The notes: a model not told the origin generated them from the sequence alone. A stretch of 64,000 nt of DNA from Calliopum simillimum (GCA_951812925.1 OX638368.1:12789994-12853993), one strand, 5' to 3'; numbered from the stretch's first letter, positions 11,150-24,210 are shown. Made by a program: numbers and translations.

Positions 11150-13941
11150 TAAAACTTTCTTTTATTAAGCCGGCTTGTGGGTCTTATGTTTATGTTGTTG
11201 AACACTAAAATTTCAAGATTAGTTTCTCTTTTTTTTTTTACACTAAAGGTCAATTATAACAGAACTCAATTTCAAACTTTTTGTAGAACACATGAAAAAA
11301 TCCAAAAGATTTTTTAAAATAGACGTTAAAAATAAAAATACCAGCGTCCTGTCGTTTTTCTCCAGCACGTCAGATTCACTTTGTCCTTCCAATTGTAACC
11401 CAGAGAAGGAGGCGTGGCATGTATGGAAAACTAAATATATTCTTGATCATCATCACAACCTGATATAGTTTTGTGGCTGGCTGTGCGTGGAAATAACTCA
11501 ATAAAATTTGGCATAGTGACTTTGCCGCAAAATCTAACTCGAGAGATTAAAAATGAGCGAAATCGAAAGGGCGCGGCACTTTCAGTACAAGCAAAATTTT
11601 GCAGTTTAAGGTATATTATATTTTGGCCAGGCCAAAGGCTTACTGGTTCTTAATCGATTTTTGAAGTTTTTTAAGCCATTCTAGAAAAAAAAAACACATT
11701 ATTGCCTTAAATCAATATGTTGAACTATCCTTACATTTGAGTTGTATCATATGTTCGGCAAACTAGGCTACAATGTGTTAAAGAGTTCTACAAAAATATT
11801 TTACGGAAAATTTTACTTGATTTACTTGAAAATTTTAGTGATTAAAACTTAAGAAAAATGCGTCAAAAACTTAATTAATATACAATGTGAGAAGTCTTTC
11901 TTGATTTGAAGCATTTTTTGGCTTTTGTTATAAAATTTATATAGTCAAATTGTATGGCAAATATTTCTGCACCACATACTGACTCAATATTCCTCTGTTT
12001 TAGGTTTAATTTTTTGTACTTTTTTAGTAAATGTTTAAAATTACCCATATATGGGGATGTAGACGGTCAAAGTTTTCTACAAAAATATTTCTTTTTTTTT
12101 TTATTTTGCTTTATTTCATTATGTTAAGATTAACAAAATCGTATAATGTGTACAGTTTCATTATTTATGCCTTTTATATAGTTTCGTTTAAAATATTTTA
12201 AAGCAGTTTTTCAGACATTGTATAGGTTTTACCATACTGAAGTCTTATTCTCTTATTTTTTTTCAAAATACTTTTTTTTTGCACTCTTTACATTGTTCTG
12301 TTACAAATTAGTTTTTGTCACTTTACTTCCTTTCCCCCGAGAGGGACTCAGTCATTTATGCAGTAAACATTTAGTGACGTTGTGTAACACTTTTTTGTAA
12401 AATGTTTTTCAGTTGAATTTGTCAGTGTTGCATCCATTTTTAAAGTTTTGTTTTGCACTCCCTTGTAACAACAACAAAAAAAAAAACCTACAAAAATCGT
12501 TTACAACTTTGTTATTGAATGCAAAATAAAATAAAAACAAGCATGAATTGTAACAACAACAACAAGTAACAAAATTAACACACTTACATGCGCTGATGTT
12601 TAAATTGCATTTGTTTGCCTACGGTTGGTTGGTTTATTTTTTTGTGTTGTTCCCACAACACTTGTCATTTTGAAGTGTCCAGTGTTGTTTCGTATATTTT
12701 TAATGCATGTTCTTTTTTAGTGCAACAACTTCTATGTTGAAGCAGATATAACAAAAATATTAGACAGCCACAGCCATGTCCTTATGTGGTAGCTGGGCGA
12801 ACTTCATTTGTATATGTTGATACTCTGTTTGTTGGTTTTCTATCAATGAATGAATGCTTATGTCTTTGTTGCAACAAATTGTTTTGACCGCATTCGCGGG
12901 ACACATTTTTTGTATGTCGGTTGCTGTGCATGTAGTTTGTTGTGTGCCAAAGTGTCGTTTATCTCTGGAACATTGTTTATGCTTAAAGTTGTTTCTTGTT
13001 TACGTCATATGATTTTTTTTTTGTTTTTCCAACCATTTAACTTTTTTAACTTCCTAAAGAGTACTGCCAAGTTAAACGCTTTCAATGTAGTTTCATAATG
13101 GTGCAAAAAAGATATAGAAATAAAAACATTTGAAAACTTTGTCACAAAGAACATAATTACCCAAATTTCAACTTTATCAAGATGCACCCTAATAAAAACA
13201 CGTGTGTGACAACAAATTTCATGTTTATTTATCTTACTTTGTATATTCCTGCGTTTGCATGTTTGCCGTAATTTGCTGTCCCAGTGTACACTGTGTGTGA
13301 AATATTAGATACAGAACGCATTTTTAGCATTTGCAACATGCAATAATATATCATTCTGTGTGTCATTGTGTTTATTTAAATAAAAGTCATTGTCGCCTGC
13401 ACTACTTTATTGTAGTAACTAAAGTTGTGTGTGTATTCGTATCTATTCGCATTTGTGTTTACATCAGCACAATTTTTTATTTACAGCTTTGTTGCCAATT
13501 AGAGATAGAAATTTTCAAGCGGAAATTGCAAATTAGTTGCAAACTGCAACAAAAACACAAAATTTATTGCATGCAATTTTATACAATATATCGCGGTATA
13601 GCAAAAAAAGTAGCAAGGAAACCCATCAGAATATTTAAAAATAACAAAGTTATTTCAGTATTCTTGTAAAATATTGTTTGTGACAAAGAGAATGGGTATT
13701 TTTTTCTAATCAGTATGACTTTTCACGAAGTGCTTGTAGATTTTGGATGTGACTTTTATGTATTTGGATGCCTCTTAAACGAACTATTTTAGTCCAAAAC
13801 ATTTAATAAAAATATTTTTTACGAAAAAAAAAGCAAGATAACCCACACAAAACATATATTCGAAACTCAATTTCATGAGCATTATTCACAATAAAGTTAC
13901 CAAAATATTCATAGATACTAAAAATAGTAACAGTAGGGAAA
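11150..13941. other. AT-rich stretch with CAA/TTG-rich patches
   Basis: No gene is recognised. Patches of AACAACAACAA type occur at about 12467-12570. A 112-codon frame at 13331-13669 starts inside low-complexity sequence and has no domain signature. Confidence 0.5.
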
Positions 13942-14784
13942 CTGATGCTATTGTGGTATAGTTTTTCAATGTCGTATGGTCGCATGTCTCCGATTTGGAA
14001 AAGAACCTGCGAATGTCACTGCTTTTATCCTATCAGAAATCATGAAAAACCAGGGATGTGTTGCTGTCATGCACCAAACAAAATTTTTCCGATGTCAGTT
14101 GAACAAAACTTAAGTCGCGTGTGGTTGATTTTTTTTTCCGGATTTTTTGCAAAAAAGTTTTGTTAAGAAAAAGTTGCTTTTGGTGGATTTTTATTTATAT
14201 TCAATAAAGGTAAGTGCTTAGTATTGCGAAATAAGAGTTAAACTGTGTAAATTCACAAAGTTTCCATTTTATTTTTAGAATTTTGTAATTTCTAAAAATT
14301 GGCCAGTGTGGTATAGTCGGTCTTCGCTAATGTGATATGTGAATATTTCTTGATATTCTTAACATTATTTGATGGCTGCTTATTTTTTAATAAGAACTAT
14401 GAGTTTGAGAACCAATGTAAATATTATTATGAACTATTTTTTACCTTTCAATCTTTATATATGGTTGTTTGGTTAAGTATACCACATTACCCTACTTATA
14501 TGTACCTCATTACCAGCCCACTTTACAAGTACTGATCAGTATATATAACACATTGTGTCACCATATATACCACATTACCTGCCAACTTTTTGAAAACAGC
14601 TTTTTTGACTTTTTTCAGATTTTGCTCAATAACTTTTTTTAATGAAATTGCACACAATTTATTGAAATATTTTCCTTAGCCAATAGGTATTTCAATTATT
14701 AGCATAAAAAAATTTGGCTGATATTGATCTAACGGTTCTCTTTTAAACTCCACCTTAACATTAGCTATACCACAATAGCATCAG
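13942..14784. repeat. Possible TIR element with 20-bp inverted ends
   Basis: CTGATGCTATTGTGGTATAG at 13942-13961 has a perfect inverted match at 14765-14784. The interior repeats related words such as GGTATAGT and ACCACATTACC (about 14290-14580). No clear target duplication or transposase is seen, so the element type is unassigned. Confidence 0.45.
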
Positions 14785-15614
14785 AAGAAGGCGAGAAATC
14801 TTCACTTCAAAGCTTTTGAAATGCTGTAACGAATGCGGTACTTGAGGCAATGCATTCAAATTTCACATAAATACTTGAAATAGTTAGCACATGGTCTGAG
14901 CAAAAACTAAGAGAATTCAGAAATGAAGGCTTGGCACCCATCCTAAAATCAAAATTTAAAAAATGCCACAGTGTGGGGTATACAATTTTGGCCAGGCAAA
15001 GGATTACACCCTCACTAGTTTTTTCTTATGACGGCCTTGCAGCAAACGAGCGATATGTACTCATCGAATTTTTTGTATTCATTTGTCCCAGTTGTACTTT
15101 TAAATGAAGCGTACTCGTACAAAAAGGCCTATCATGCAAAATAAAGAAAACGGATTTTCTTATGCAGTAATGGTCATTTAGTAGTCTGTTAAAATCTGCC
15201 TTTGTGTATTCAAGGCAAATTTTAACGACATGTTTAATCGCAATGATGATGAGAAGCTGCCAAAAGCCAAAAGCCAAAAGCAATTAAAGATCTTTAATAC
15301 CTACGAATTCCACATGACAATGTTAGCTGAGTGTGAATTTAATTGGCGATGCGCAATTTAAATGTGAACACCATGGTGAATGAAGATAAAAATTTTAAAG
15401 TATTTATGGAAAAATTGTATAAAGAATGACTTAAGCAACAGCACGATGACAGAAAATGCAGTGTGTTCCAGGAAAAAAGCACAATAATTTCAATGGAGAT
15501 TTACTTAGACAGAACTATTGGTTTGGCATGAAGCATGAATCTCAACAAATTTCTACAAGGCAATCATCAGATATGAGCTTTCAACAATATTAAAATTGCA
15601 CCAATAATTTTACT
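14785..15614. other. Unassigned stretch
   Basis: No gene or bounded repeat is recognised. A TTTTGGCCAGGC word followed by AAAGG at about 14985-15002 resembles a similar word at about 11620-11638, hinting at an old shared repeat. Confidence 0.4.
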
Positions 15615-15931
15615 CCTTTTTGAAATTAAAACTTTGGAACTTATTTTGGCTTATTCAACAATTAAAAGTATTTTTCGACTTCTACAACATTTTTGCGTAT
15701 ATAATATTCTTTAAGTTTTTGGTTCTTGCAACATCTTTTGACTCTGCAACATTTTTCTATCAACATTTTAGATGCTTTTCAAAATTCTTCAAATTCTTCA
15801 ATATTTTTTCAACTTTTTTGGGTACCTAATGTCACATTTTGTAATATTTTTTAACTTCTGCATCATTTTTAGGCTTTTTATAAAAGTTTCCACTTTTTCA
15901 AAATTTTTAATATTTTATGACTTCTCCAATA

Positions 15932-16345
15932 TACTGAGTGTATTGCATAAGGTTACGAAGCTTCTGTGTAAAAGGAGGCCAATACTAAAAAAAACTTGCA
16001 CCTGGAGGGTGGTCTAACATGTACCCCTGAGGAGTTGTAGGGTTAGAACTGTTTTTCTGACTTGTTTCAGAAAAAATTTTTTCTTGTATCGCTCTAACGT
16101 TTAAGAGAAAATATTTCTATCACAAAGTTTTAGTTAATTACAAAAGCTTTTAGAAAATGTATGTGGTTCTTAGAGCTTAAAAGGATTTTGCATAGTTATA
16201 GACCTTTAAAATTGATATTTTAATTTTTTGACGGCCTCCTCAGGGGTACATTTTAGACCCCGCCCTATAGGTGCAATTTTTTGTTAGTCTAGGCGTCCTC
16301 TTACACTTCTCAGAAGCATCGCAACCATATACAAGACAGCCTGTA
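15932..16345. mobile_element. Tc1/mariner-like MITE (fold-back)
   Basis: This is a 414-bp element with long imperfect inverted arms (about 15932-16035 and 16235-16345). The left begins TACTGAGTGTATTGCATAAG and the complement of the right begins TACAGGCTGTCTTGTATATG. Both arms continue through GCTTCTG, TTGCACCT and TGTACCCCTGAGGAG. TA flanks both ends (15930-15931 and 16346-16347), as expected for Tc1/mariner. It has no transposase. A truncated relative lies at about 51555-51760. Confidence 0.75.
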
Positions 16346-16744
16346 TACCTAATTTTGGTAACTTATTAGAACTTTTAAAATTTTTGATTTTTGCAACATT
16401 CTGCAGAATTTGGTTGGTCTGTGATATTTTTGTATGTTGTCATTATTCGTAAATCTAAGATTTATGAAAAATAATTTGTCTTTTTACAACATTTTTCAAA
16501 GTTTATAGAGGTTTGGAAATTTTGTTTTTTTTTTTTGGACATTTATATTTCAACCAGAGCGACTTTTTTCGTTTCTTCTTTATCCAGACTTCTGCAACAT
16601 TTTTGTACTTTATCTACATTTTTCGGTTTTTGGAAAATTCCGAAATATGTTTTTAGTTCTGTATTATTTTAAGGCATTTTTGGCAGTTTTAATTTGCTCA
16701 TCGATTTACGCAACTCTTTTTCAAAATTTTTTGACTTTGTTTAA

Positions 16745-17776
16745 CCCATTAATGCCCAACGAGAACCACAGTAGATACGATGCTGAAATTTTCAGGAGTT
16801 AGTCTCCTGGACATATGCTATGCTTATGAAAAAAAAATTTTACCAAGTCTTGGTTAGGAACGGCTCAATGACTGGGTGCCGTACGGCACCGCTGGGCATT
16901 CATATACATTTGCTTTTTTTTATGTAACAGGAAAAACTTTCTGTTTTTAGTAAAAAATGTCCTGATATGTACTTCAAACAATTAAATTATATATTGTTTA
17001 TCACTTACAAGTCAAAAGAAAGCTATAAACTTAGATTAAAGCATAATTAAGGAGAAAAGTAATAGTATGTTCAACTGCAAGGATTAAATCCTTTTGAGTC
17101 GAAAGTCTTGTTAGCAAAAGCAATAAAGCATTCAAATGGCTTTTTACTTAAAACTTATTCCCTAAAAGTCAAACATAAAAACCCAACATGTAGTTTTTAT
17201 ACTATACAAATTGTGTTGTGATAAGAGTTATCACCCACTTACATACACAATTTATTGTTGGCTAATGCCCAGCGGTGCCGTACGGCACATAGAGAAACAA
17301 TAACTTCCGTGCTAGGTAATGCCCAGCGATGCCATACGGCACTCAGAATAAAATTGCTAGCCAGTGCCCAGCGGTGCCGTATAGCACTTTGGTTATTCAA
17401 ATTATCACAACTCTTTTAATTTTGCACAGATTTTATTGACTTTGATTTTAAAATATTAACGAATGTTTCTAGAATAACACTGTGTAAAAAAAATTTCAAA
17501 AAAATACACGAAGATAGCAATAAAAGGTGATTTTTTACATGTGGTACTGCGGCATTGCAAAATTTTTCATTTCACGCGCAAGACACAATTTAAAAACAAC
17601 CACTGCAGCGAACGCTTGACACAAACTAAAAAAAAATTGATTTTGAATTAAAGGGAAAACATTCAAATTGTTAATTATCTGTTCCGCAAAGTCAAATGTT
17701 GCTTTGGTTATTTTTAAATTATTTTTAAAGTGAAAAAATTTTTGGGTGCCGTATGGCACCGCTGGGCATTAATGGG
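16745..17776. mobile_element. TTAA MITE related to the piggyBac-like relic
   Basis: Sixteen-base inverted ends, CCCATTAATGCCCAAC and GCTGGGCATTAATGGG (one mismatch), are flanked by TTAA at 16741-16744 and 17777-17780. Five copies of GTGCCGTACGGCAC-like palindromes joined to GCTGGGCA occur inside, at about 16878, 17267, 17321, 17365 and 17745, in both orientations. No coding sequence is recognised in its 1032 bp. Its ends align with those of the element at 9346-11040 (CCCATT, then GCC, then TGCCATACGGCAC), so it is plausibly mobilised by that family's transposase. Confidence 0.88.
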
Positions 17777-17905
17777 TTAAAATTTTTAGAATTTTTTATT
17801 TTCCATTACTTCTAAACTTTTTCGGCACATCTCACAAATGCTTCTAGTATTTTTATTCACCAAATTTTCATATATTTTGTTTACTATTTTCTTAAAATAA
17901 ACAAA

Positions 17906-18722
17906 CGTTTTTTTTTAGCACTAGAAAAAATCCATTTTTAAGACCAATAAAACAGCATTACTTGTAGAATGCGCTGTAAATGTCTTTTTTGGTAAATTTT
18001 TCACTTTTATTGAGAAAAACTGCAGCATAATGGTAGAATATCACATTTTGTGAGCCAAGAAGTAGCATGTAATTCAAGGAATAAAACTAACCAAATATTG
18101 CTGTGGCACAAAAATAAAATGACAATGTCATGACAACGACACAATGCAACAAAATATGCTCTGAGCAAATACTCAGGAATGTTTGGCACAAAGTGCTTTT
18201 TCTTTTTGTAAACCATAGTTGCTGTGTAATGTGAACTGATTGCAGTTGATTTGATTTTCTAAGAAGAGACGAGCACAAATAAACCGAATAAAATGTGTAA
18301 TAAGAGTCAGCTGGAATATAATGCGACAAAGTGCTGTTTAAAGTATGAAGCAGGTAACACAATCAACCGTTAAATGCTAAAAATAAGTTCTTACAAAAAA
18401 ACAACAGCCCTTTTTTTATCGCATATCCCATGGGTAATCACAAAATAATTATTTTTTGTGCATTGTTATATAGCGATTCTAAAACCTTAGTACAAAATAT
18501 GAAAAACAGGATATTTCAAGAACAAAAATTGCGCCTTAAAACTATGAAAGATTCTTTTTTCATTTATTTGCATATTGTTCGAAATAGACTAAAAGCCAGC
18601 GCTTGGCTGACCCTCCTCATAGTATCAAAGCTGAATTTTTTTGTGAGTGTTCTTCCAATAGTAGGTATGAACTTCTGTCCTAGTGAATTCCTGAGAAGTG
18701 GTGCCTACGTGAGATATTGGGC
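17906..18722. other. Unassigned AT-rich stretch
   Basis: No recognised feature is seen. Overlapping frames at 18007-18362 (minus) and 18430-18813 (plus, 127 codons) show no motif, no favoured start context and no similarity I recognise. Confidence 0.45.
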
Positions 18723-19150
18723 GCAAAAGGTCGCTAAAAACATTTTTTTGAAATATCTTGCTAACGGTTATATCTGCAAAAAAATTAAGTTCCACAGCTT
18801 TGTAGATCATTAAATGGTGCTCATTGTTTTCATATGACCTATAGTTTAGGAAATATGGTCCAGTGAAATTGGACCTTCCGATCCAACATATAAAATCCAC
18901 ATTTTTTTTCCTTAAGTCTGTCTATTTTATAGTTCCAAAGTATAGACCAAAATTTGAGACCAATTTCACTATCGTACAAAAAGTTATTCAAGCACAAAGG
19001 TCGAGAAAATTAGTATCTCGCTAACGCTTATCTCTACAAAAAAATGGTTCTCTTCAATTTTGTAGCTCAGAAAATTTTATATCAAAAAGTGGTGCAAATT
19101 GTTTTCGTACGATGCACAGTTTAGGAGAAATCCTATTTTAAGGTATTTGC
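18723..19150 (+). repeat. Two diverged direct repeats about 270 bp apart
   Basis: Unit A (about 18723-18880) and unit B (about 18993-19150) share the same word order. It runs AAAGGTCG, then ATCTYGCTAACGSTTAT, then CTRCAAAAAAA, then TTTGTAG, GGTGC, TTGTTTTC and AGTTTAGG. They are diverged by substitutions and small gaps. This suggests an old tandem duplication of a repeat of unknown type. Confidence 0.55.
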
Positions 19151-22100
19151 TGCATACAAGTGTACATAGTAATATGAATGTTCTCCTTTATTTATTTTTG
19201 TTCATGGGAATTGGTAACACTTTGCTCTAAATGGAAAATAGTTTTTTCCGACATTAACGAGTCTTAGATAGTAAAAGCAACAAGAGTACGTAGAGCTTGT
19301 CATTGTAGTTAATTTTCCGATTTAGTTTCGGTTTTCAAAATATTTGAATTTGATAATTCTATATACTAAAGGCTACTTATTTTCAGTCATCTACATATCA
19401 ACCTATTCACTTTGACAAGCCCCATAGTTTTATAAAGATTTTCCTATTCTCTGTAGAGTGGGTCATGCAGTGAGAAGCAAAACTGTCAACATGTTTTATG
19501 TTTTCTGCAAAATACTGCTATAGCATTCGTTGTAACTAAATAACCACAAAGATGTTAGAACCAAACGGAAGCTTAGTCTTCCATTTTTTCAAAAATATGA
19601 GACCAATTTTACCGAACTTTGCACCATAAAGAAAAAGAAACAAACAATGGACTTATGCTATCCTAAAGTTGTTTAGATGGTATATTTGGTTTATAAGCAT
19701 ATCCTTTTTGAAAAGTATGGTCAATAAGTACTTTAGTAACTCTTAACTCATTTCTGCCACTGTTGGAGATTTGGAACACAAAATTCTTTGTCGGGATATA
19801 AATGAAGCTTGATGTTATACACCATATTATAGATAGTTAAATAAGCTTTCAGAAAAATTTAATTTCAACCTCTTCCCTTCTTAGGCTACAGCGATGGGTT
19901 AAAAAATACCTTATGGGAAGACTTATATTTAATGGGTTAAATGACTTATTATTGGAAATAATTCTTATCCTAAGTTATTTTTATTCTGTAAATAAAGGTC
20001 AAATTTATCCAAAAACAAAGTTAATTTATGATTTGCTTCCAAACAGCTTCCATTGGAAGAAATTTTGAAAGTATTGGAGGGAAAGAATGATGCAATAATA
20101 TATAGAAGCATTAATTTTGCTTTATTACCGATGCCGATGAATACCTTACTAATGGAATCGATACTAATTTATGATAGGCAAAACATATACCTAGACATCT
20201 GTCAAAATATCAACCTGAATAGCAAAGATAGTTTTCCAAGGTTAAACACCTCCTGAACAAGAAACGTCATCCTTTTGCCATACTATCTTAAAAGCATTCA
20301 GTCGTTAAAAGTATGGTCCTATAGTTCGAAAGTCATGGAATCAAACAGTTCACAAGAAAAAAGCCGATCGGGTATGGGAGCGAATTTTAGCTGGTGGACT
20401 ATCTCCATATCCAAGTTGGAATCATACCAAAGTGGTTATTTCTTAACGGATGAGAGCTCATCAAACAGATGAAGCTCTAGGGTATTGAAATTAGTAGTGC
20501 AATAGGCGAATTTGATAATAATTGTTAGCTGCAGAATACAAAAGAAGATATATGATAAAGTACGTTTCTGCTGCACCTAATCCCAACAAAAAACCGACAT
20601 TCTGAAAGCTAACATTGAAAAACTTGAAGGCAATCTTTAATTTTCGGAGCCAAATGTACTAAAATTTAAAATTTTTATAAAATAGGAAACTTAGTTACAG
20701 ATACTGATGCTGATGAGAGAATTATGAACAAAAATATTAAAAATTTTACTTGCATATTGTGCTGACGTCCTTTTTGAAGGATGTTCATTTGTGACTTCAC
20801 CGAGTCCAAAAAAAAACTAAAACCACTATATTCATTGTCACGAAATATAAAAAATACAATAGTAAATTAAAAAAAAAAAAAAAATATTCAGGGCTATTTG
20901 TGTTCATAATTTTAATCTAACTATTTAAGATGAAAATTTAAATAAGATTTTCTCATTTTGTTTGCAGGGATTATTCTAGCAGCAGTCCAGCACACGGCAT
21001 TATTGCAGTTTAGCATATGGAAAGAGATATATTCGGCTGCATGCGCTTGGAGTGTAACGGCATTTGCAGAAAGTCTTAACAATATTAATGTTGCTTACAT
21101 GCCATGCATAAGCGGTCATCAAAGTACAAAAGAGAAGTAGAACGGTAATAACAAATTAAAGTGTTAGACTTTGAGTGACAAGCCAATAAAGTACGCTGCT
21201 TCCATCAGCATGTTGTCAAGTTAACATAAAAGTCTAAAGAAATCAATAATAATATGAAGAAAGTAATGAAATGAATGAAATTTTTTTTTTATGATCAAAG
21301 AAGCAATTTTGAAAATGGTATTTTACTTATTAACTAGATAAACTTTATAGTTATTGAAACCCTATTGATTTCAGCATATCATTACAAAATTGGTTATAAT
21401 TGGCCCACAAGAACCAAAGTTATGAGGACTTTTTGGATTTTTTACGTTACAATACATTTTATCTCGCAAGATATTCAAGCTACTTTGGCCAAAAAGTAGG
21501 CGTAATCAAATGGGTGACACATTCGCTTTTTCAAACACGAGCACCATTTCTTATATATGCATTAAATTGCACGCGTTTTGCTTTTTATTTTTTATAACAG
21601 TAGATTAAATTGATGTGGCAAGTCCCTAAAATAATCAAATAATCCTTAGTTTTTATATACCAATTTTATTTTATTATATTTTTTAGAAATTTTTTAATCA
21701 AAACTTTTATTACATTCTAGTTCAACCCAGCGCATATATCCAAGCATAGTTAATTTCACATACAAAAACAAGACATCGCACAGAAAAAGAAATAAAGTTA
21801 TTGAAATAAAAAATTGGATATTAAATAAAAATAATAGAGTTCTCAAACACCACTGTAAAAAAGGTGTTCCTTCAACAAATGCAATAAAACTCAACAAAAT
21901 TTTTTTTTTTTTCAAATCTGTCATCAAAACATCAGTCATAAAAATGAATGCAATAAACAAAGACAAAGCACTAACATAGGGCGAAAGAAAACTAACTAAA
22001 AAACTACAATTCGCTTTCCACCCCACTGAGCCAAATAAAGCATCTGAAAATTTGAGCTTTCTTACCATTATGACAAAATAACTGACCCCGACCAATACCA

Positions 22101-23127
22101 AATGACCAACACCCACATGAACGGGCAACATCTGCGCAAAACTCTGCAGCAACATTAAATATTGTCAAAGAGGCAGCAAAATGGTTTCGTATGGCTTAAA
22201 CTTTGCCTTTGCAAATCTAATTCCAAAATATTGCGCCAACGTGCAGACACTTGAAAAACAAACTTCTTTTCATCGGATCAAAAATACGGTAACAATTTCA
22301 TGAGTCATTTAACGCATTGTTGAGCTCAATTTTTGTATGGGGGGTTTCAACTTTCAGTAGCTAAAATAGCGTGAGATGACCACTTTCCATTCATAAAACA
22401 AGTAAGTACATACTTATATATAAGAATATAAGATGTGAAATCGTGAGAGAGGGTTTAGTAGGTAGATGGGGTTATAGCGCAATAAATACAAAACATAAAA
22501 GTGTGCGGATGAATATGCAAATAAGGACGTATACTATTGTTGATAACAACACATATGCTGAATGCAGCAACAACAACAACAATGAATACAACAACTGTTT
22601 AACGCTCTACACATACAAATATCAGAAGTACACATACATATTTTCACTATAAAACCAAAAATAAAATTGCACAAAAAAGTACAAAACGTAGCATATAAAT
22701 ATGAGTATAAACAGAAAACAGAAACACGGACAGTGACATTAGTATGAGAAAGGTTAAATAAAAAAATAAAAATATGGCTTTCATACAGGGTGACAGTGTC
22801 TTCGAGTTATTAACTGGAAAGCATGGTTCATAGTATATGTGGCCTTTTTTGGGAAGTTTGAGATCTTAGAAGTCAGAACGAAAGGATTTATTATTTTCAT
22901 ATACCCTAAAAAAAAATTTTCTTAATTTTACTGTTGTAACACCCTTTATTGTTTGTATATATTTGTATCTGAGCTTAAAAATTTATTGCGTACGCAAATG
23001 GTGGCCGCAAATGGGTTAAATAATGAAAATTTCTGTTTTAATATACATGGTCAAAAATAACGATACAAATTTGCTTGTCCTTGACATAAAAAAATTTAAT
23101 GGATGAATGCCAAAATAAAGACCAATT
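19151..23127. other. Unassigned stretch, no confident exon
   Basis: Several moderately GC-balanced frames occur (20053-20256, 20275-20472, 20958-21140, and 21694-22155 on the minus strand). One in-frame piece near 20348-20452 reads VHKKKADRVWERILAGG. A TTTGTTTGCAG acceptor-like site precedes 20968. None matches a family I recognise and no splice chain can be built, so I do not call a gene. CAA-rich and TATA-rich simple sequence lies around 22390-22720. Confidence 0.4.
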
Positions 23128-24206
23128 CTGTGGCCACGCGGAAAAATCAGGTAACTCCATCTTTCAAAAACAGGAGAAAAACGTGTTTAACTTTTTTGAT
23201 GAATCTAGCATATTTTTTAATTTGTATTCGTTTTCTTTCGTAAAATAACGTGGGTAAACTCTATTTTGAATGAGAATGAAGATTTTTTAAGACATTTTAC
23301 TCAATTTTAGGCAAAAATACAGCTAAACACGGTCAGTTACCTGGTTTTTCCGCAAAAAAGGAGTTACCTGGTTATTTCAAAAGGATGTTCTATTTTCAAT
23401 GTATGAGAATGTTACAACCCAACGAAGCACTTCGAGCCAATGACCTGCCTATGATAAATTCTGCGCTATTGGGTACGACAGAGATGCGCTTCACTGCTGC
23501 ATTGGAGCGCTTCAGAAGCACTATTGATGCGCTCCACTCCCCTTTGGGAAGGTCATATATAAAATTTTATTGTTTATATGAAAAAATAGTTGTATTTCAT
23601 CAAAGCAGCCATTTGAAATTAACCAAACATGAAATTTTTTCTTTCTATGATATGAATGTGCAATTTCGAAACGGTCACATCTCCAAAATCAGGCAAAAGT
23701 AATGTCATAATATTAATTGGCTGACATTTTGTCAGGAATGAATAAAATTAATCTCTGTTTTCACAAAAAATTTACTTGATGATGTAGAACTAAGTTAAAA
23801 AAATGATCTTGGTCAAATAACCGATCATTATGGCATATAATTTATATAACATTACTTTTGCCTCGTTTTGGAGATGTGAACTTTTCGAAATTGCACATTC
23901 TTATATTCTTTTTACTATTTTTCAATATAATGATATACATAAATTTGGATTTTTGTTGAATTTTCTAGTTAAATTAAAAGATTTGTGGAGTTGCCTGGTT
24001 TTTTCGCAAACGGTATAGAGTTACCTTGTTATTTCCCAAAATATATCATTTACGCAATTTTTTGTTTCTTAATAACTTGGAAATGATATGCATTATTAAA
24101 ATTTCGCTCTGGTAGAATGATTGTAAATCAAAAAACATGCCATTTTCCATGGTTTTACCAATTTCCAAAAAAAACTGAGTTACCTGGTTTTTCCGCTCGA
24201 CCACAG
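23128..24206. mobile_element. 1.08-kb TIR element with iterated GAGTTACCTGG motif
   Basis: Thirty-base inverted ends with four mismatches run CTGTGGCCACGCGGAAAAAT on the left and TTTTTCCGCTCGACCACAG on the right. They are flanked by AATT at 23124-23127 and 24207-24210, which may be a 4-bp duplication or an extension of the repeat. GAGTTACCTGGTTTTTCCGC-like words recur inside at about 23335, 23362, 23987 and 24033, as well as at the right end. A 105-codon frame at 23385-23702 crosses into the hairpin core and has no recognised domain. The superfamily is unassigned. Confidence 0.72.
23654..23900. repeat. Hairpin nested in the 23.1-kb element
   Basis: GAATGTGCAATTTCGAA at 23654 has an inverted match ending at 23900, with arms of about 55-60 bp reaching GGCAAAAGTAATGT. 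The loop contains TTTACTTGATGATGTAGAA and GGTCAAATAACC. The same loop sequence, diverged, forms the core of a separate inverted repeat at 50698-50941. Confidence 0.65.
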
Positions 24207-24210
24207 AATT

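Larger units (their letters stand above)
15615..17905. repeat. Degenerate TGCAACATTTTT-type low-complexity tract
   Basis: TGCAACATTTTT or close variants, usually with GACTT or ACTTCT nearby, recur irregularly from about 15660 to 16740 (for example about 15685, 15727, 15746, 16385, 16490 and 16588). The pyrimidine-rich style resumes at 17781-17905. The tract is split by two inserted elements, a Tc1-like MITE and a TTAA MITE. It looks like an old, decayed tandem array rather than coding DNA. The 5'-3' Phe-rich open frames here are by-products. Confidence 0.5.

Noticed and set aside
18430..18813. 127-codon open frame on the plus strand
   Set aside because: It overlaps a diverged direct repeat, has no motif or family resemblance, and such lengths arise by chance in this DNA.
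20041..20472. Exon-like frames including VHKKKADRVWERILAGG
   Set aside because: Frames change within short distances, I recognise no family and no paired splice sites support a gene. A protein search would decide.
20958..21140. Possible exon after a TTTGTTTGCAG acceptor-like site
   Set aside because: A single acceptor-like site is common in AT-rich DNA, and the 60-residue reading has no recognisable domain.
21694..22155. 153-codon hydrophobic frame on the minus strand, resembling a membrane protein
   Set aside because: Its Phe/Leu-rich content follows from A-rich sequence on the plus strand. No family resemblance or splice context is seen.
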